Of a stretch of DNA of 64,000 nt, positions 37,054 to 45,724 are shown one piece after another. The translations under genes were made by a program, and so were the position numbers. Numbering within the stretch: position 1 is the stretch's first letter; each line of letters starts with the position of its first letter. Origin of the DNA: Hydrogenovibrio sp965140365 (GTDB taxonomy: Bacteria > Pseudomonadota > Gammaproteobacteria > Thiomicrospirales > Thiomicrospiraceae); the NCBI GenBank assembly GCA_965140365.1, contig OZ223196.1; one strand, 5' to 3'. The notes beneath the pieces were generated by a model. The model was not told the origin of the DNA. It was given only the letters and a program-made list of their open reading frames with translations, and ran no database searches.

Positions 37054-37533
37054 GTGGCATTGTTGAGTTTGAATTACATCACTCAAGAGGGCTTTTACCG
37101 TTTATCGGAAGAGTTGAGTTATCTCTGGAAAGTAAAACGCCCGGAAATTGTTCGGGCCATTAGTACCGCCGCTGCAGAAGGGGATCGCTCCGAAAACGCG
37201 GAATACATTTACCGTAAAAAAGAATTGCGGGAAACCGATCGTAAAATTCGCTATTTGGAGCGTCATCTGAAAGACATTCAAGTGGTGCGTGACAAGCCAA
37301 GACAGCGAGATAAAGTCTTTTTCGGGGCAAGCGTCCTGCTGGAAGATGAAGCCGGAGAGCGGGTTTGTTACCGCATTGTCGGTGGTTTGGAAGTGCGACT
37401 GGAAGAAAATGAGATTTCTGTAGCGTCCCCTGTTGCAAAAGCATTGCTTGGAAAACAACTCGGAGACGATGTTGTCGTGTTTTTGCCCGACAGTCGGAAA
37501 GTGGAGTATACATTGCTTGAAATCCAATATTGA
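37054..37533 (+). CDS. greB: Transcription elongation factor GreB
   Basis: Binds RNA polymerase through its secondary channel and stimulates cleavage of backtracked RNA. N-terminal coiled coil with AAAEGDRSENAEYIYRKKEL, containing the acidic tip (Asp-Arg-Ser-Glu-Asn), then the C-terminal FKBP-like domain with FGASVLLEDEAGE. The YRKK variant and the length of 159 aa point to GreB rather than GreA. No ATG is available: GTG 37054 or TTG 37063 may be used; the latter would have AGGTGG as ribosome site and give MSLNYITQEGF. Confidence 0.9.
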   Translation: MALLSLNYITQEGFYRLSEELSYLWKVKRPEIVRAISTAAAEGDRSENAEYIYRKKELRETDRKIRYLERHLKDIQVVRDKPRQRDKVFFGASVLLEDEAGERVCYRIVGGLEVRLEENEISVASPVAKALLGKQLGDDVVVFLPDSRKVEYTLLEIQY

Positions 37534-37590
37534 GGTGTGCCGGGTTTCATTTTAAAATCGAATTTGTGTGGACAAACAGAAGGAAAAAAC

Positions 37591-38199
37591 ATGAAAAAAA
37601 TGCTCTGTTTTGGCTTATTGGTTGCGGCCAGTACGATGTCAGCTTGCAGTACTCAGGAAACAAAAGACGAGACGGCGGAAAAACAAAACCCTCTCGCGGT
37701 AGCCGATTGCGTGTTTCCAAACACCAATGTGGCCGCGCCGGGTTGGATTTGTGATGAGCCGGTGGATAGTTTGGCCATTAGTGCGGTAGGGATTGCCGAG
37801 CCGTCCAAGGCAGGCATCAGTTTTATGAAAGATATGGCGGCTGCAGATGGTCGTGGTCGTCTGGCCGAGCAGATTAAAGTGCAAGTCCAAAAAATGGTGA
37901 AGCAGTATCTGGGCACCACGGGTGTCGGTGATACTGAAACCGTGGATGCCGCCGCCAGCTCCACATTAAAAACCATCACCAATCAAAGCCTGGTGGGGTC
38001 CAAGGTGTATAAGACTCGAACCGGTCCGAATGGTAAGCTGTATGCTTTGGTCGGAATGGATAAAGCGACTCAGGATAAAATCGTCGAAACCGCCGTGCGT
38101 ACATCGATGAAAAATGACCAGGCCCTGTGGCAGCAATTTAAAGCCAAACAAAGTTTTGATGAAATGGCGCGAGACATTGCCAATCAACAGGTCCAGTAA
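37591..38199 (+). CDS. LPP20-family lipoprotein
   Basis: Predicted lipoprotein: signal peptide with a lipobox ending in MSAC near residue 19, so lipid attachment at Cys19. Start ATG 37591 has AAGGAA upstream. The mature part (PGWICDEP, AAADGRGRLAEQI, TRTGPNGKLYALVGMD) fits the LPP20/LPOB group of outer-membrane lipoproteins of unknown role. About 202 aa. Follows greB by 57 bp. Confidence 0.75.
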   Translation: MKKMLCFGLLVAASTMSACSTQETKDETAEKQNPLAVADCVFPNTNVAAPGWICDEPVDSLAISAVGIAEPSKAGISFMKDMAAADGRGRLAEQIKVQVQKMVKQYLGTTGVGDTETVDAAASSTLKTITNQSLVGSKVYKTRTGPNGKLYALVGMDKATQDKIVETAVRTSMKNDQALWQQFKAKQSFDEMARDIANQQVQ

Positions 38200-38282
38200 T
38201 GGCTTGATTATCTGACCAAACGATAAGTTTGGTCGGCTATTTGCTAGGAATTGAGCCATTTTAAAAACAAGAGGAAGTGACG

Positions 38283-38567
38283 ATGGGATGGGTGATAAAA
38301 GATCATTACGAAGATGAGTACGATTTTGAAGTCGATCGAATGAATCTGGAAGCCTTGGACATCACGGCTTTTTCTTGCCCGAAACTGCGCATTATTGAAG
38401 TGCCGGTCGATGAAAGCGATTTGGAAAAAATTGAACAGGTTTATGAAATTCTGTTCCCCGGGTTGTTTGAAGACATGGCTGAGATGATGGACAGTGACGA
38501 GGCACGCGACCCTTATCGGGTCCGTTACTATTACAAGCGTCGTAAGTCCGATTCAGGGCAATTGTGA
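38283..38567 (+). CDS. Acidic hypothetical protein, 94 aa
   Basis: Not recognised. ATG 38283 has a near-perfect GAGGAAG ribosome site 6 bases upstream, making it a convincing gene. Very acidic middle (DESDLEKIEQVYEILFPGLF) and a basic tail (RYYYKRRKSD). No signal peptide or membrane segment. It may be the last gene of the greB-lipoprotein run. Confidence 0.7.
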   Translation: MGWVIKDHYEDEYDFEVDRMNLEALDITAFSCPKLRIIEVPVDESDLEKIEQVYEILFPGLFEDMAEMMDSDEARDPYRVRYYYKRRKSDSGQL

Positions 38568-38637
38568 ATGTTTGGTAAATAGTTCTTTAAAATCATATTG
38601 TTATGATCTCTATTTGGGGCTGGATTGGTGCAACAAG

Positions 38638-38666
38638 TTGCAGTTTGGTTTGAAACTTGTTACAAT
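38638..38666 (+). promoter_or_regulatory. Candidate promoter of the ectoine operon
   Basis: TTGCAG (38638-38643) and TACAAT (38661-38666) with exactly 17 bp between them. The implied start near 38673 leaves an unusually long leader of about 280 nt before ectA. Confidence 0.55.
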
Positions 38667-38692
38667 CTAGTCAATTTCATAACCCAAATAGG

Positions 38693-38899
38693 TTAAGTCA
38701 TCTTTTTTTCAGCTGTATTTAATACACTGTCATTTGCGTTTAGGCGCCGTTCTTCTTTAGACCAACGTTGGTCGAGTCTAATCCAAAGGATCAGTCCTGA
38801 GGAGTCAACCGTAACCGTTTCCCCAATGCGAACTTTTACCCTAGGTGGTACAGGGGCCATGGATGAAACGAATGTTAGCACTGGAAGTTTCAGTGTCAC
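38693..38899 (-). CDS. Doubtful 68-aa frame opposite the ectA leader
   Basis: The 388-bp gap 38568-38955 holds only this frame, on the minus strand, starting at a GTG (38899) with no good ribosome site. The product (VRIGETVTVDSSGLILWIRL in the centre, basic after that) looks somewhat protein-like but matches nothing I recognise. It could instead be leader sequence without coding function. Confidence 0.2.
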   Translation of the reverse strand: MTLKLPVLTFVSSMAPVPPRVKVRIGETVTVDSSGLILWIRLDQRWSKEERRLNANDSVLNTAEKKMT

Positions 38900-38955
38900 G
38901 CCTGTCTTTTTGCGGTTGGTTGAACCATTAACCTTTCAAGTCTTAAAAAAATATC

Positions 38956-39477
38956 ATGGATACTCAAAAATCTGAAGCGTCCGTTCAATTTAGAAAACCT
39001 AAATTGGAAGACGGACTGGCTATTTATCACTTAATCCAGGCCTCACCGCCGTTGGATGTGAATTCAAGCTATTTATATTTTCTGCAAGCGTCGCATTTTG
39101 CCGATACTTGTTCGGTGGCAGAAGTTGATGGTCAAATCGTCGGCTTTATTTCCGCCTATTATCGACCGGATCGGCCCGGCTCACTGTTTGTTTGGCAGGT
39201 GGCCATATCCGATACCATGCGAGGTCAAGGCATGGCCAAACGTTTGTTGGCGGCCTTGCTTAAGCAACAGCCGAAAGGCGGCGTGACGGAACTGTGTTGT
39301 ACCATCAGTCCGTCCAATCAAGCGTCGCAAGGGTTGTTTAAATCATTTGCCAGACAACACGGACTGACGTTAAAGGTCGCTCCTTTCATCACTGAAGCGC
39401 ATTTTGGCGATGAAGGGCACGAAGCGGAAGAGTTGTACTCCCTGACGTCGGAAACCGAATCAACGATTACACTTTAA
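38956..39477 (+). CDS. ectA: Diaminobutyrate acetyltransferase
   Basis: GNAT-fold enzyme acetylating L-2,4-diaminobutyrate, the second step of ectoine synthesis. The family signature FRKPKLEDGLAIYHLIQASP...LDVNSSYLY at the N terminus, WQVAISDTMRGQGMAKRLL (acetyl-CoA loop) and CTISPSNQAS are clear. 173 aa, normal. First gene of ectABC-ask, 22 bp before ectB. The long leader and own promoter suggest salt-regulated transcription, as is known for ect operons; no regulator gene (ectR) is in the window. Confidence 0.95.
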   Translation: MDTQKSEASVQFRKPKLEDGLAIYHLIQASPPLDVNSSYLYFLQASHFADTCSVAEVDGQIVGFISAYYRPDRPGSLFVWQVAISDTMRGQGMAKRLLAALLKQQPKGGVTELCCTISPSNQASQGLFKSFARQHGLTLKVAPFITEAHFGDEGHEAEELYSLTSETESTITL

Positions 39478-39499
39478 AATTTTCAAAGGAACTCAAAAC

Positions 39500-40753
39500 A
39501 TGACATTAGAGACATTTAATAAATATGAATCGGAAGTGCGTGGTTATATTCGTTCGTTTCCGACCATTTTCGATAAATCCAAAATGGCTGAAATCTGGGA
39601 CGTGGACGGCAAACGTTACATTGACTTCTTCGCCGGTGCCGGTGCCCTGAATTATGGTCACAATAACCCGGACATCAATGACGCTTTGATTGAATACTTG
39701 AAGCACGACGGTATCGGGCATGCATTGGACATGGGGACGGTCGCGAAAAAAGATTTCATCGAAAGCTTTGTGTACAACGTGCTGGAACCGCGCGATATGG
39801 AATACAAGCTGCAGTTTGTCGGCCCAACCGGGACCAACGCCATTGAAACCGCATTGAAGATTGCCCGTAAGGTCAAAGGCCGTAAGCAGGTCATGTCCTT
39901 CACTAACGGTTTCCACGGTATGTCGATGGGGTCCTTGAGTATTACCGGTAACAGTTATTACCACGACGAAAGTTACGGTGTGCCGGGTTATACCACTCAG
40001 GTGCCGTTTCATAAGTATCTGGGCGACAAGGTCGATACCATCGCTTACCTTCGTAAAATTCTAGAAGATGCGTCCAGTGGCACGGAATTGCCGGCGGCGA
40101 TTGTATTGGAAACCATCCAGGCCGAAGGCGGGATCAACGTTTCCGGTGAACAGTGGTTGCGCGATTTACGTCAAATCTGTGACGATTTCGACATCTTGAT
40201 GGTGGCGGATGAAATTCAGGTCGGTAATGGTCGTTCCGGAGACTTCTTCAGTTTCGAACGTGCAGGCATTAAGCCGGACATTATTACGTTGTCGAAATCG
40301 ATTGGTGCCGGCCAGCCAATGGCATTGGTGCTGCTGAAGCCGGAGCTGGACCAATGGAGTCCGGGCGAACACTCGGGAACCTTCCGCGGGAATAACCTGG
40401 CATTTGTTTCTTCAAGCGTGGCCTTGAAAAAATATTGGTCCGACGACAGTTTCTCAAAAGAAGTGAAAGCGAAAGCCGCTTTGGTGCAAGCGCGTATGGA
40501 GAAATTGGCGCTGCGTTTTCCACAGTATGTGCGCGAAATTCGCGGGCATGGCATGATTTGGGGGGCGGAGTTTAAAGATCCGGACATGACGTCTAAAGTC
40601 TGTACACAAGCCTTTGAAGATGGCTTGGTCATTGAAACGGCGGGTGCCGGCGATGAAGTGATTAAGTTCTTGGGGCCATTGGTGATTACCGAAGACTTGA
40701 TTAACGAAGGCTTTGATATTTTGGAAGGCGCGGTTGAGAAAGTCGGCAAGTAA
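39500..40753 (+). CDS. ectB: Diaminobutyrate-2-oxoglutarate transaminase
   Basis: PLP aminotransferase converting aspartate semialdehyde to diaminobutyrate, the first committed step of ectoine synthesis. FAGAGALNYGHNNP near the start, FVGPTGTNAIETALK, VADEIQVGNGRSGDFFSFE and the PLP lysine Lys266 in TLSKSIGAGQPMA identify EctB within class III aminotransferases. 417 aa. AAAGGA precedes the ATG. Between ectA and ectC. Confidence 0.96.
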   Translation: MTLETFNKYESEVRGYIRSFPTIFDKSKMAEIWDVDGKRYIDFFAGAGALNYGHNNPDINDALIEYLKHDGIGHALDMGTVAKKDFIESFVYNVLEPRDMEYKLQFVGPTGTNAIETALKIARKVKGRKQVMSFTNGFHGMSMGSLSITGNSYYHDESYGVPGYTTQVPFHKYLGDKVDTIAYLRKILEDASSGTELPAAIVLETIQAEGGINVSGEQWLRDLRQICDDFDILMVADEIQVGNGRSGDFFSFERAGIKPDIITLSKSIGAGQPMALVLLKPELDQWSPGEHSGTFRGNNLAFVSSSVALKKYWSDDSFSKEVKAKAALVQARMEKLALRFPQYVREIRGHGMIWGAEFKDPDMTSKVCTQAFEDGLVIETAGAGDEVIKFLGPLVITEDLINEGFDILEGAVEKVGK

Positions 40754-40803
40754 TTTTTGCCTGCAAACGACAACCCTTGCAACAAAAACGATTAGGAGAA
40801 AAC

Positions 40804-41202
40804 ATGATTGTTCGTAACTTATATGACGATATTATCGGAACCGATGCCGATGTAGATGATAAGCAGTGGACCAGCCGCCGCCTGTTATTGGCCAAAGACG
40901 GGATGGGCTTTTCGTTGCACGATACCTTGATCAAAGAAGGTGAAGAACTGCATCTGTGGTACAAGAACCACTTGGAAGCGGTGTATTGCATTGAAGGTGA
41001 AGGCGAAATTGAAGAGAAGAAAAACGGTAAAGTTCACGCTATCCGTGAAGGCACCGTTTATGCCTTGAATGAAAACGATCAGCATATTCTGAAAGCCAAT
41101 AAAGGCAGCCAGATGCGCATGGTGTGTGTGTTCAATCCGCCGGTCACCGGGCGTGAAACACATGACGAAGACGGTTCTTACGTCTTAGTGGAAGAGGCTT
41201 AA
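40804..41202 (+). CDS. ectC: Ectoine synthase
   Basis: Cupin enzyme cyclising N-acetyldiaminobutyrate to ectoine. Start ATG 40804 follows TAGGAGAAAAC. MIVRNLYDDIIGTDADVDD, HLWYKNHLEAVYCIEGEGEIE (metal-binding cupin strand) and GRETHDEDGSYVL are characteristic. 132 aa, normal. No ectoine hydroxylase (ectD) follows, so the product is probably ectoine rather than hydroxyectoine, at least from this locus. Confidence 0.96.
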   Translation: MIVRNLYDDIIGTDADVDDKQWTSRRLLLAKDGMGFSLHDTLIKEGEELHLWYKNHLEAVYCIEGEGEIEEKKNGKVHAIREGTVYALNENDQHILKANKGSQMRMVCVFNPPVTGRETHDEDGSYVLVEEA

Positions 41203-41239
41203 ACCTTATCGTCTTTTAGCATCGATTTGATCGAGCTTG

Positions 41240-41264
41240 AAAATGCCCAGGCCTGGGCATTTTT
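41240..41264. terminator. Palindromic terminator between ectC and ask
   Basis: Perfect 24-bp palindrome (AAAATGC / GCATTTT arms around CCAGGCCTGG at 41247-41256) followed by T residues. It would reduce read-through from ectABC into the aspartokinase gene. Confidence 0.78.
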
Positions 41265-41303
41265 CCCTTTTAAATAACGGAGTGTTTTTTTTAAAAAATT
41301 ACC

Positions 41304-42749
41304 ATGTCAAACACACATAAAAATCAGTTGAGTGTCGAAAAAATCGGCGGCACGTCAATGAGTGATTACCCGGCGGTTCGAGACAATATCATTTTGTATC
41401 CGGATAGCCCTTACCGGCGTATTTTTGTGGTGTCGGCCTACGGCGGCATCACCAATGACTTGCTGGAACATAAAAAGACCGACCAACCCGGCGTTTATGG
41501 CTTGTTTGCCAATGATGACGTTGAGGATGATTGGCGCATTGCTTTGGACCAGTTGAGTCTGAAACTGAATAAAATTAATGCCGATTTGTTCGATGACGAT
41601 GATGTGCGTGTCAAAGCCAATGCGTTTATCGATGAACGTTTTGCCGAAACCAAACAGTTGTTGAATCATCTGCAGGATTTGTGCCGACACGGCCACTTTT
41701 CGCTGGAAAGTCACCTATTGACGGTGCGCGAACTTCTGGCCAGTCTTGGGGAAGCCCACAGTGCCTGGAATCTAGCGCACTTATTGCAGCAAGAAGGCGT
41801 TAATGCACGGTTTGTTGATTTAACCGGCTGGCAGGCGGATAGGACACTGTCTTTGGACGAGATGATTAAGGTGCATTTAGGCGAAGTGGATTTTTCGCGT
41901 GAATTGCCGATTGTCACTGGCTATGCCCATTGTCAGGAAAACCTGATGCACACGTTTGATCGAGGGTACAGCGAAATGACGTTCAGTCGAATTGCGGTTC
42001 TGACTGAAGCGAGCGAAGCGGTGATACACAAAGAGTATCACCTTAGCAGTGCCGACCCCAAGCTGGTGGGCGAAGAGAATGTGGTGCCGATTGGTAAGAC
42101 CAATTATGACATTGCCGACCAGCTCGCCAACTTAGGCATGGAAGCGGTGCACCCTAAGGCTGCGCAAGGCTTGCGTCAGGCTCAAATTCCACTGCGGATT
42201 AAAAACACCTTTGATCCGGGGCATCACGGTACCATCTTTACCGAAGATTACGTCAGCGAATTCCCGCAGGTGGAAATCATTGCCGGTATGCAGCACTTGA
42301 TTGCACTGGAAGTGTTCGATCAGGAAATGATGGGGCAGCAGGGGCATTATGAAAAGGTTCTGATTGATACCAGTAACCGCCTCAAATGCCAGGTCATTAC
42401 CAAGGATTTCAATGCCAATACCATTACTTTATATTTGAGTGCATCCTTGAAGAAAGTGAAGCGCCTTTCGGAACAGTTGCAACAGGCCTTGCCGACCGCG
42501 ACCATCAATACCAGTAAAGTGGCCTTGGCGTCTGCGATGGGCAGTGATATGCGTATTAAAGGCCTGCTGGCCAAAGCGGTTCAGACGCTATTTGATCAAG
42601 GGATTAACGTTGAAGCGATTCATCAAAATACCCGTCAGGTCGAAATGCAGTTTTTTGTAAACGAAACGGATTTCGAAAAGGCGGTCAAAGCTTTGCACTC
42701 CAAATTGATTGAAGTCCATGATCACGGGAAGGCGATATGCGAACATTGA
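41304..42749 (+). CDS. ask: Aspartate kinase, ectoine-specific type (Ask_Ect)
   Basis: Phosphorylates aspartate, supplying aspartate semialdehyde for ectoine. Begins VEKIGGTSMSDY, the Lys-Ile-Gly-Gly-Thr-Ser substrate site with the Met-Ser-Asp-Tyr variant typical of kinases linked to ect operons, and carries C-terminal ACT domains from about residue 330 onward. 481 aa. Such paralogs are thought to escape lysine/threonine feedback. Its end overlaps the next gene by 13 bp. A palindromic terminator separates it from ectC, so it may be partly independently transcribed. Confidence 0.9.
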   Translation: MSNTHKNQLSVEKIGGTSMSDYPAVRDNIILYPDSPYRRIFVVSAYGGITNDLLEHKKTDQPGVYGLFANDDVEDDWRIALDQLSLKLNKINADLFDDDDVRVKANAFIDERFAETKQLLNHLQDLCRHGHFSLESHLLTVRELLASLGEAHSAWNLAHLLQQEGVNARFVDLTGWQADRTLSLDEMIKVHLGEVDFSRELPIVTGYAHCQENLMHTFDRGYSEMTFSRIAVLTEASEAVIHKEYHLSSADPKLVGEENVVPIGKTNYDIADQLANLGMEAVHPKAAQGLRQAQIPLRIKNTFDPGHHGTIFTEDYVSEFPQVEIIAGMQHLIALEVFDQEMMGQQGHYEKVLIDTSNRLKCQVITKDFNANTITLYLSASLKKVKRLSEQLQQALPTATINTSKVALASAMGSDMRIKGLLAKAVQTLFDQGINVEAIHQNTRQVEMQFFVNETDFEKAVKALHSKLIEVHDHGKAICEH

Positions 42750-43621
42750 TCTTATTGGGATTAGCACTGTTTTTAGCCTCGGTAACAGCTGGCGCGGCTG
42801 ATCAACGGCACAGCAAAGAAACACAGGATGTGGAACAGCTCAAGGAACCGATGTACAACCCTTTTATTGAACGGTATGTCATGGATGAGTTGAAGCAGTT
42901 GCGGGTCGATATGAATAATTTGCGTGTTGAAATCACCAAAGAAGTGACTAATCGCGAACTGTCGGCCACTTCCCGTGCTGTTGGGTATGCGACCGATACG
43001 GTGACCTATTTCTTTTACCTGATTGCCGGTATTTCCTCCGTTCTCCTTTTGGTTGGGTGGAATTCCATGCGTGAAGTGAAAGAGAAGGTTCTCAGCCTCG
43101 CCGACAGCAAAGTCGATAAGGTTATTGAGGAATACGAAGCGCGTTTGGCGAAGTTGGAAGAAGAGCTTAACCGAAAATCACGCGGCATTACCAATGCTCA
43201 GAAACGATTGTCGCAACATCAGGACATTCATAGTCTGTGGTTGAAAGCGGGGCAAGAGCAAATTCTCAGTAACCGTATGGCGATTTACGACCAGATACTG
43301 GAGCTGGATCCTGGCAATACCGAAGCCATGACTTACAAGGCGGATGCAGCGCTTGAAATGGGTGAACCCCAGTGGGCGGTGAACCTGTGTAATCAGGCAT
43401 TGCGTATCGATCCTGAGAACACGCATGCATTTTATCAGTTAGCCGGCGCTTATGCCTTGATGGATAAAGCGGCTGAGGCCATCGATTTTCTACAAACAGC
43501 CTTGCAGAATTCTGAGGGTTATAAAGAGCAGGTGCAAAACGATCCGGTCTTTAAGTCTTTGCAGGACAACCCCGATTTTCAAAAACTTCTGCAAGAAGAC
43601 GAAGTCACCCCTCCTGCTTAA
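42737..43621 (+). CDS. Membrane-anchored TPR protein with coiled coil
   Basis: 294 aa: signal peptide (1-21, ending AGA), a membrane segment at about 91-111 (YFFYLIAGISSVLLLVGW), a charged coiled coil at 112-165 and two or three tetratricopeptide repeats from about 170 (YDQILELDPGNTEAMTYKAD; CNQALRIDPENTHAFYQLAG). Overlapping the ask gene by 13 bp indicates translational coupling. Function unknown; TPR proteins scaffold complexes. A clear terminator follows. Confidence 0.75.
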   Translation: MRTLILLGLALFLASVTAGAADQRHSKETQDVEQLKEPMYNPFIERYVMDELKQLRVDMNNLRVEITKEVTNRELSATSRAVGYATDTVTYFFYLIAGISSVLLLVGWNSMREVKEKVLSLADSKVDKVIEEYEARLAKLEEELNRKSRGITNAQKRLSQHQDIHSLWLKAGQEQILSNRMAIYDQILELDPGNTEAMTYKADAALEMGEPQWAVNLCNQALRIDPENTHAFYQLAGAYALMDKAAEAIDFLQTALQNSEGYKEQVQNDPVFKSLQDNPDFQKLLQEDEVTPPA

Positions 43622-43643
43622 TCAGAGTTTGTATGTCTTTACG

Positions 43644-43671
43644 ACGAGGCTTTTCTAAGCCTCGTTCTTTT
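43644..43671 (+). terminator. Terminator after ask-TPR pair
   Basis: 9-bp stem ACGAGGCTT / AAGCCTCGT with TTCT loop, followed by TCTTTT. Confidence 0.85.
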
Positions 43672-43703
43672 CAAGTTCCATTTTTTATCCACATTATTTG
43701 CCT

Positions 43704-43721
43704 GTATTTATGTATAAATAC
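43704..43721. promoter_or_regulatory. Operator-like inverted repeat upstream of thioredoxin gene
   Basis: GTATTTAT-GT-ATAAATAC: perfect 8-bp arms with a 2-bp centre, about 115 bp before the next start codon. Two shorter GC-rich dyads lie downstream (GGCGAAACGCC, TGGCGTGCCA). A repressor site is plausible; the factor is unknown. Confidence 0.4.
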
Positions 43722-43835
43722 GGACTATTGGCGAAACGCCCTAGCACCATGCTATGATGCGTGCCAATAATGGCGTGCCATGCTCACAATCCGTGATGTG
43801 GTGAGCTGTAAATAACAAAAAAGGTGGGTAACTAG

Positions 43836-44342
43836 ATGACTAAAATTTGGCAAGCCGTCGGCATTGTGTTTTTGACCGTTATGAGTTTCCAAGCGTCAGC
43901 CGCGGATTTTTTCGATGAAACGTTTGGCAACCTGCAAGAAGAGTTGGAAGTGGCCAAGGATGATGGCAAACAGGGTATTTTTATTTTCTTCCATATGGAA
44001 GAATGCCCATTTTGTGACCGGATGAAAAATACCATTCTGAATAAGCCCGATGTCATTAAATATTTCAAACAGCACTTTCTGACGTATCAAATGGATATCG
44101 AAGGTTCAAACGATATGGTGAATTTTGATGGTACAGAAGGGACCTCTCAATATTTATCTGAAAAAATATATCGTGTACGGGCGACGCCGGTGATGATTAT
44201 TTTTGATTTGGAAGGAAAGCCGGTGGTTCGTTATACCGGGCCGACCCGGACCAAAGAAGAATTTATGCTGTTAGGCAAGTATGTTGTTGACGGCGCTTAT
44301 AAAGATATGTCGTTTACGCGTTATAAAAGACAAAACCGATAG
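43836..44342 (+). CDS. Periplasmic thioredoxin-fold protein (SoxW-like)
   Basis: 168 aa. A signal peptide (1-23, ending SAA) leads to a thioredoxin fold with the redox motif CPFC in FFHMEECPFCDRM and the cis-proline loop RATPVMIIF. Proteins of this type keep periplasmic thiols reduced, for example SoxW in sulfur oxidation. Twelve bp later comes the TolC-like gene, then an adaptor-like gene, forming a three-gene cassette. Partner and substrate are not known. Confidence 0.84.
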   Translation: MTKIWQAVGIVFLTVMSFQASAADFFDETFGNLQEELEVAKDDGKQGIFIFFHMEECPFCDRMKNTILNKPDVIKYFKQHFLTYQMDIEGSNDMVNFDGTEGTSQYLSEKIYRVRATPVMIIFDLEGKPVVRYTGPTRTKEEFMLLGKYVVDGAYKDMSFTRYKRQNR

Positions 44343-44353
44343 CGGGTGCACTG

Positions 44354-45724
44354 ATGAAATTGAATCCGTTGCGTTTTACTATCCACAGTGTGCTTGTTTT
44401 GTCGACGTTGATGACCTCGTCCGCTATGGCGGCCGAAAAAGAGAGCGGTAATACACCACAGGTTACTGGACCGGTAGCCGAGCAGGCTGTTATGCCGGTA
44501 CACCCTGCTCAGGGGTTGCCGGAGCCTTTAACGCTTGAAAGCGTTATGGCGCTCCCGGAAAGCATTAGCCCGCAAGTCATGCGCGCTAAAGCACGTTATG
44601 CCCGGGCCAAAGCACGTTATGATTTGCAAGAAACCGATGATAATTTTGAACTCGACCTGATTGGCCGTTTGGGTTGGCGTGAGTATGATTTTCAACCAGA
44701 AGATAACCACTTATTTGGCTTAGCGTTGGGGAAAGAGTTGTATGACTTCGGGCGAAATGACGCCGCTTTGGAAGCTGAAAAGCGTATGTCCGCGGCTCAG
44801 AACGAATTGTATGAAGATCAAAAGATCCAATTTCAAATTCGGTTGATGCAGGCGTATTTCAACATCATCCTCGCCGATTTTCAGTACCGAATTGAGAATG
44901 AATCCATGGCCGTCGCCTATATCGCCATGGACAAGGCCGAGGATCGTCATGAACTCAATCAATTATCGGACGTTGACTATCTGAAGCTTCAAGCGGATTA
45001 TGAAAAACTGTTGGTGAAACGAACACGGGCATCGTATGAGCAGCGCCGTACCCGAACCAATCTGGCCAACTTGGTTGGTCGTCCTGACGCCTTGCCGGAT
45101 AAACTGCGTTTTCCGTCACTGGAGTCGGTCACGAAACGGTCATTGGATGACTTGGGTGTGTATCAAAAACAGGCATTAGCCAGCAACTTGCACTTACACA
45201 GTTTGCAGTTAAAGCTCCAAGCCGCAGAATCGCGCTTAAACGGTGAATCGTTAGAAGATATGCCAACCTTCCGGGTGGATGCTTTAGGTGGCTATTCCTC
45301 AAACTATGCTTACGGTCGAGAAGGGCGCTGGCGCTTCGATTTGACGATGGATTATCCACTGTATGACGGTGGGGTTCGGTCCGCAAAAGTCAGTGAAGCG
45401 CGTGCCGAAGTACAGACGATTCAAGCAGAAATTCATGAATACGAGCAATCGTTGCGAGATCAGGTCGCCGATTTGTATTTTAAATTGCAAATGGCGGAAG
45501 CGGAAAAGAAACAAAATAAGGTGTTCGGTGAATATTCCGAGCTGTATCTGGACTACAGTCGTGCACTGTATGAAAACGAATCCACAACCGATTTAGGGGA
45601 TTCGATGGTGCGTTTGTCGGAAGCGAATTATCAAGTTATTGCCCAGCAATTTCGTGAAACGTTGCATTGGGCACAGTTGGATTATTTGACCGGTAAGCCG
45701 GTAGAACTGGAGGCTTACCAATGA
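44354..45724 (+). CDS. TolC-family outer-membrane efflux protein
   Basis: 456 aa with signal peptide (1-27, ending AMA). Two halves show the OEP pattern: long heptad-rich helices (ALEAEKRMSAAQNELYEDQ; AKVSEARAEVQTIQAEIHEY) and short barrel strands (FELDLIGRLGWREYDF; FDLTMDYPLYDGG). Outer-membrane exit duct for type I secretion or efflux. The stop overlaps the adaptor gene start by 4 bp (ATGA). No inner-membrane transporter is adjacent, which is unusual. Confidence 0.86.
   Translation: MKLNPLRFTIHSVLVLSTLMTSSAMAAEKESGNTPQVTGPVAEQAVMPVHPAQGLPEPLTLESVMALPESISPQVMRAKARYARAKARYDLQETDDNFELDLIGRLGWREYDFQPEDNHLFGLALGKELYDFGRNDAALEAEKRMSAAQNELYEDQKIQFQIRLMQAYFNIILADFQYRIENESMAVAYIAMDKAEDRHELNQLSDVDYLKLQADYEKLLVKRTRASYEQRRTRTNLANLVGRPDALPDKLRFPSLESVTKRSLDDLGVYQKQALASNLHLHSLQLKLQAAESRLNGESLEDMPTFRVDALGGYSSNYAYGREGRWRFDLTMDYPLYDGGVRSAKVSEARAEVQTIQAEIHEYEQSLRDQVADLYFKLQMAEAEKKQNKVFGEYSELYLDYSRALYENESTTDLGDSMVRLSEANYQVIAQQFRETLHWAQLDYLTGKPVELEAYQ

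Noticed and set aside
38216..38236. Hairpin GACCAAAC/GTTTGGTC as terminator after the LPP20-like gene
   Set aside because: There is a stem but no T-run after it, so I did not annotate it as a terminator.
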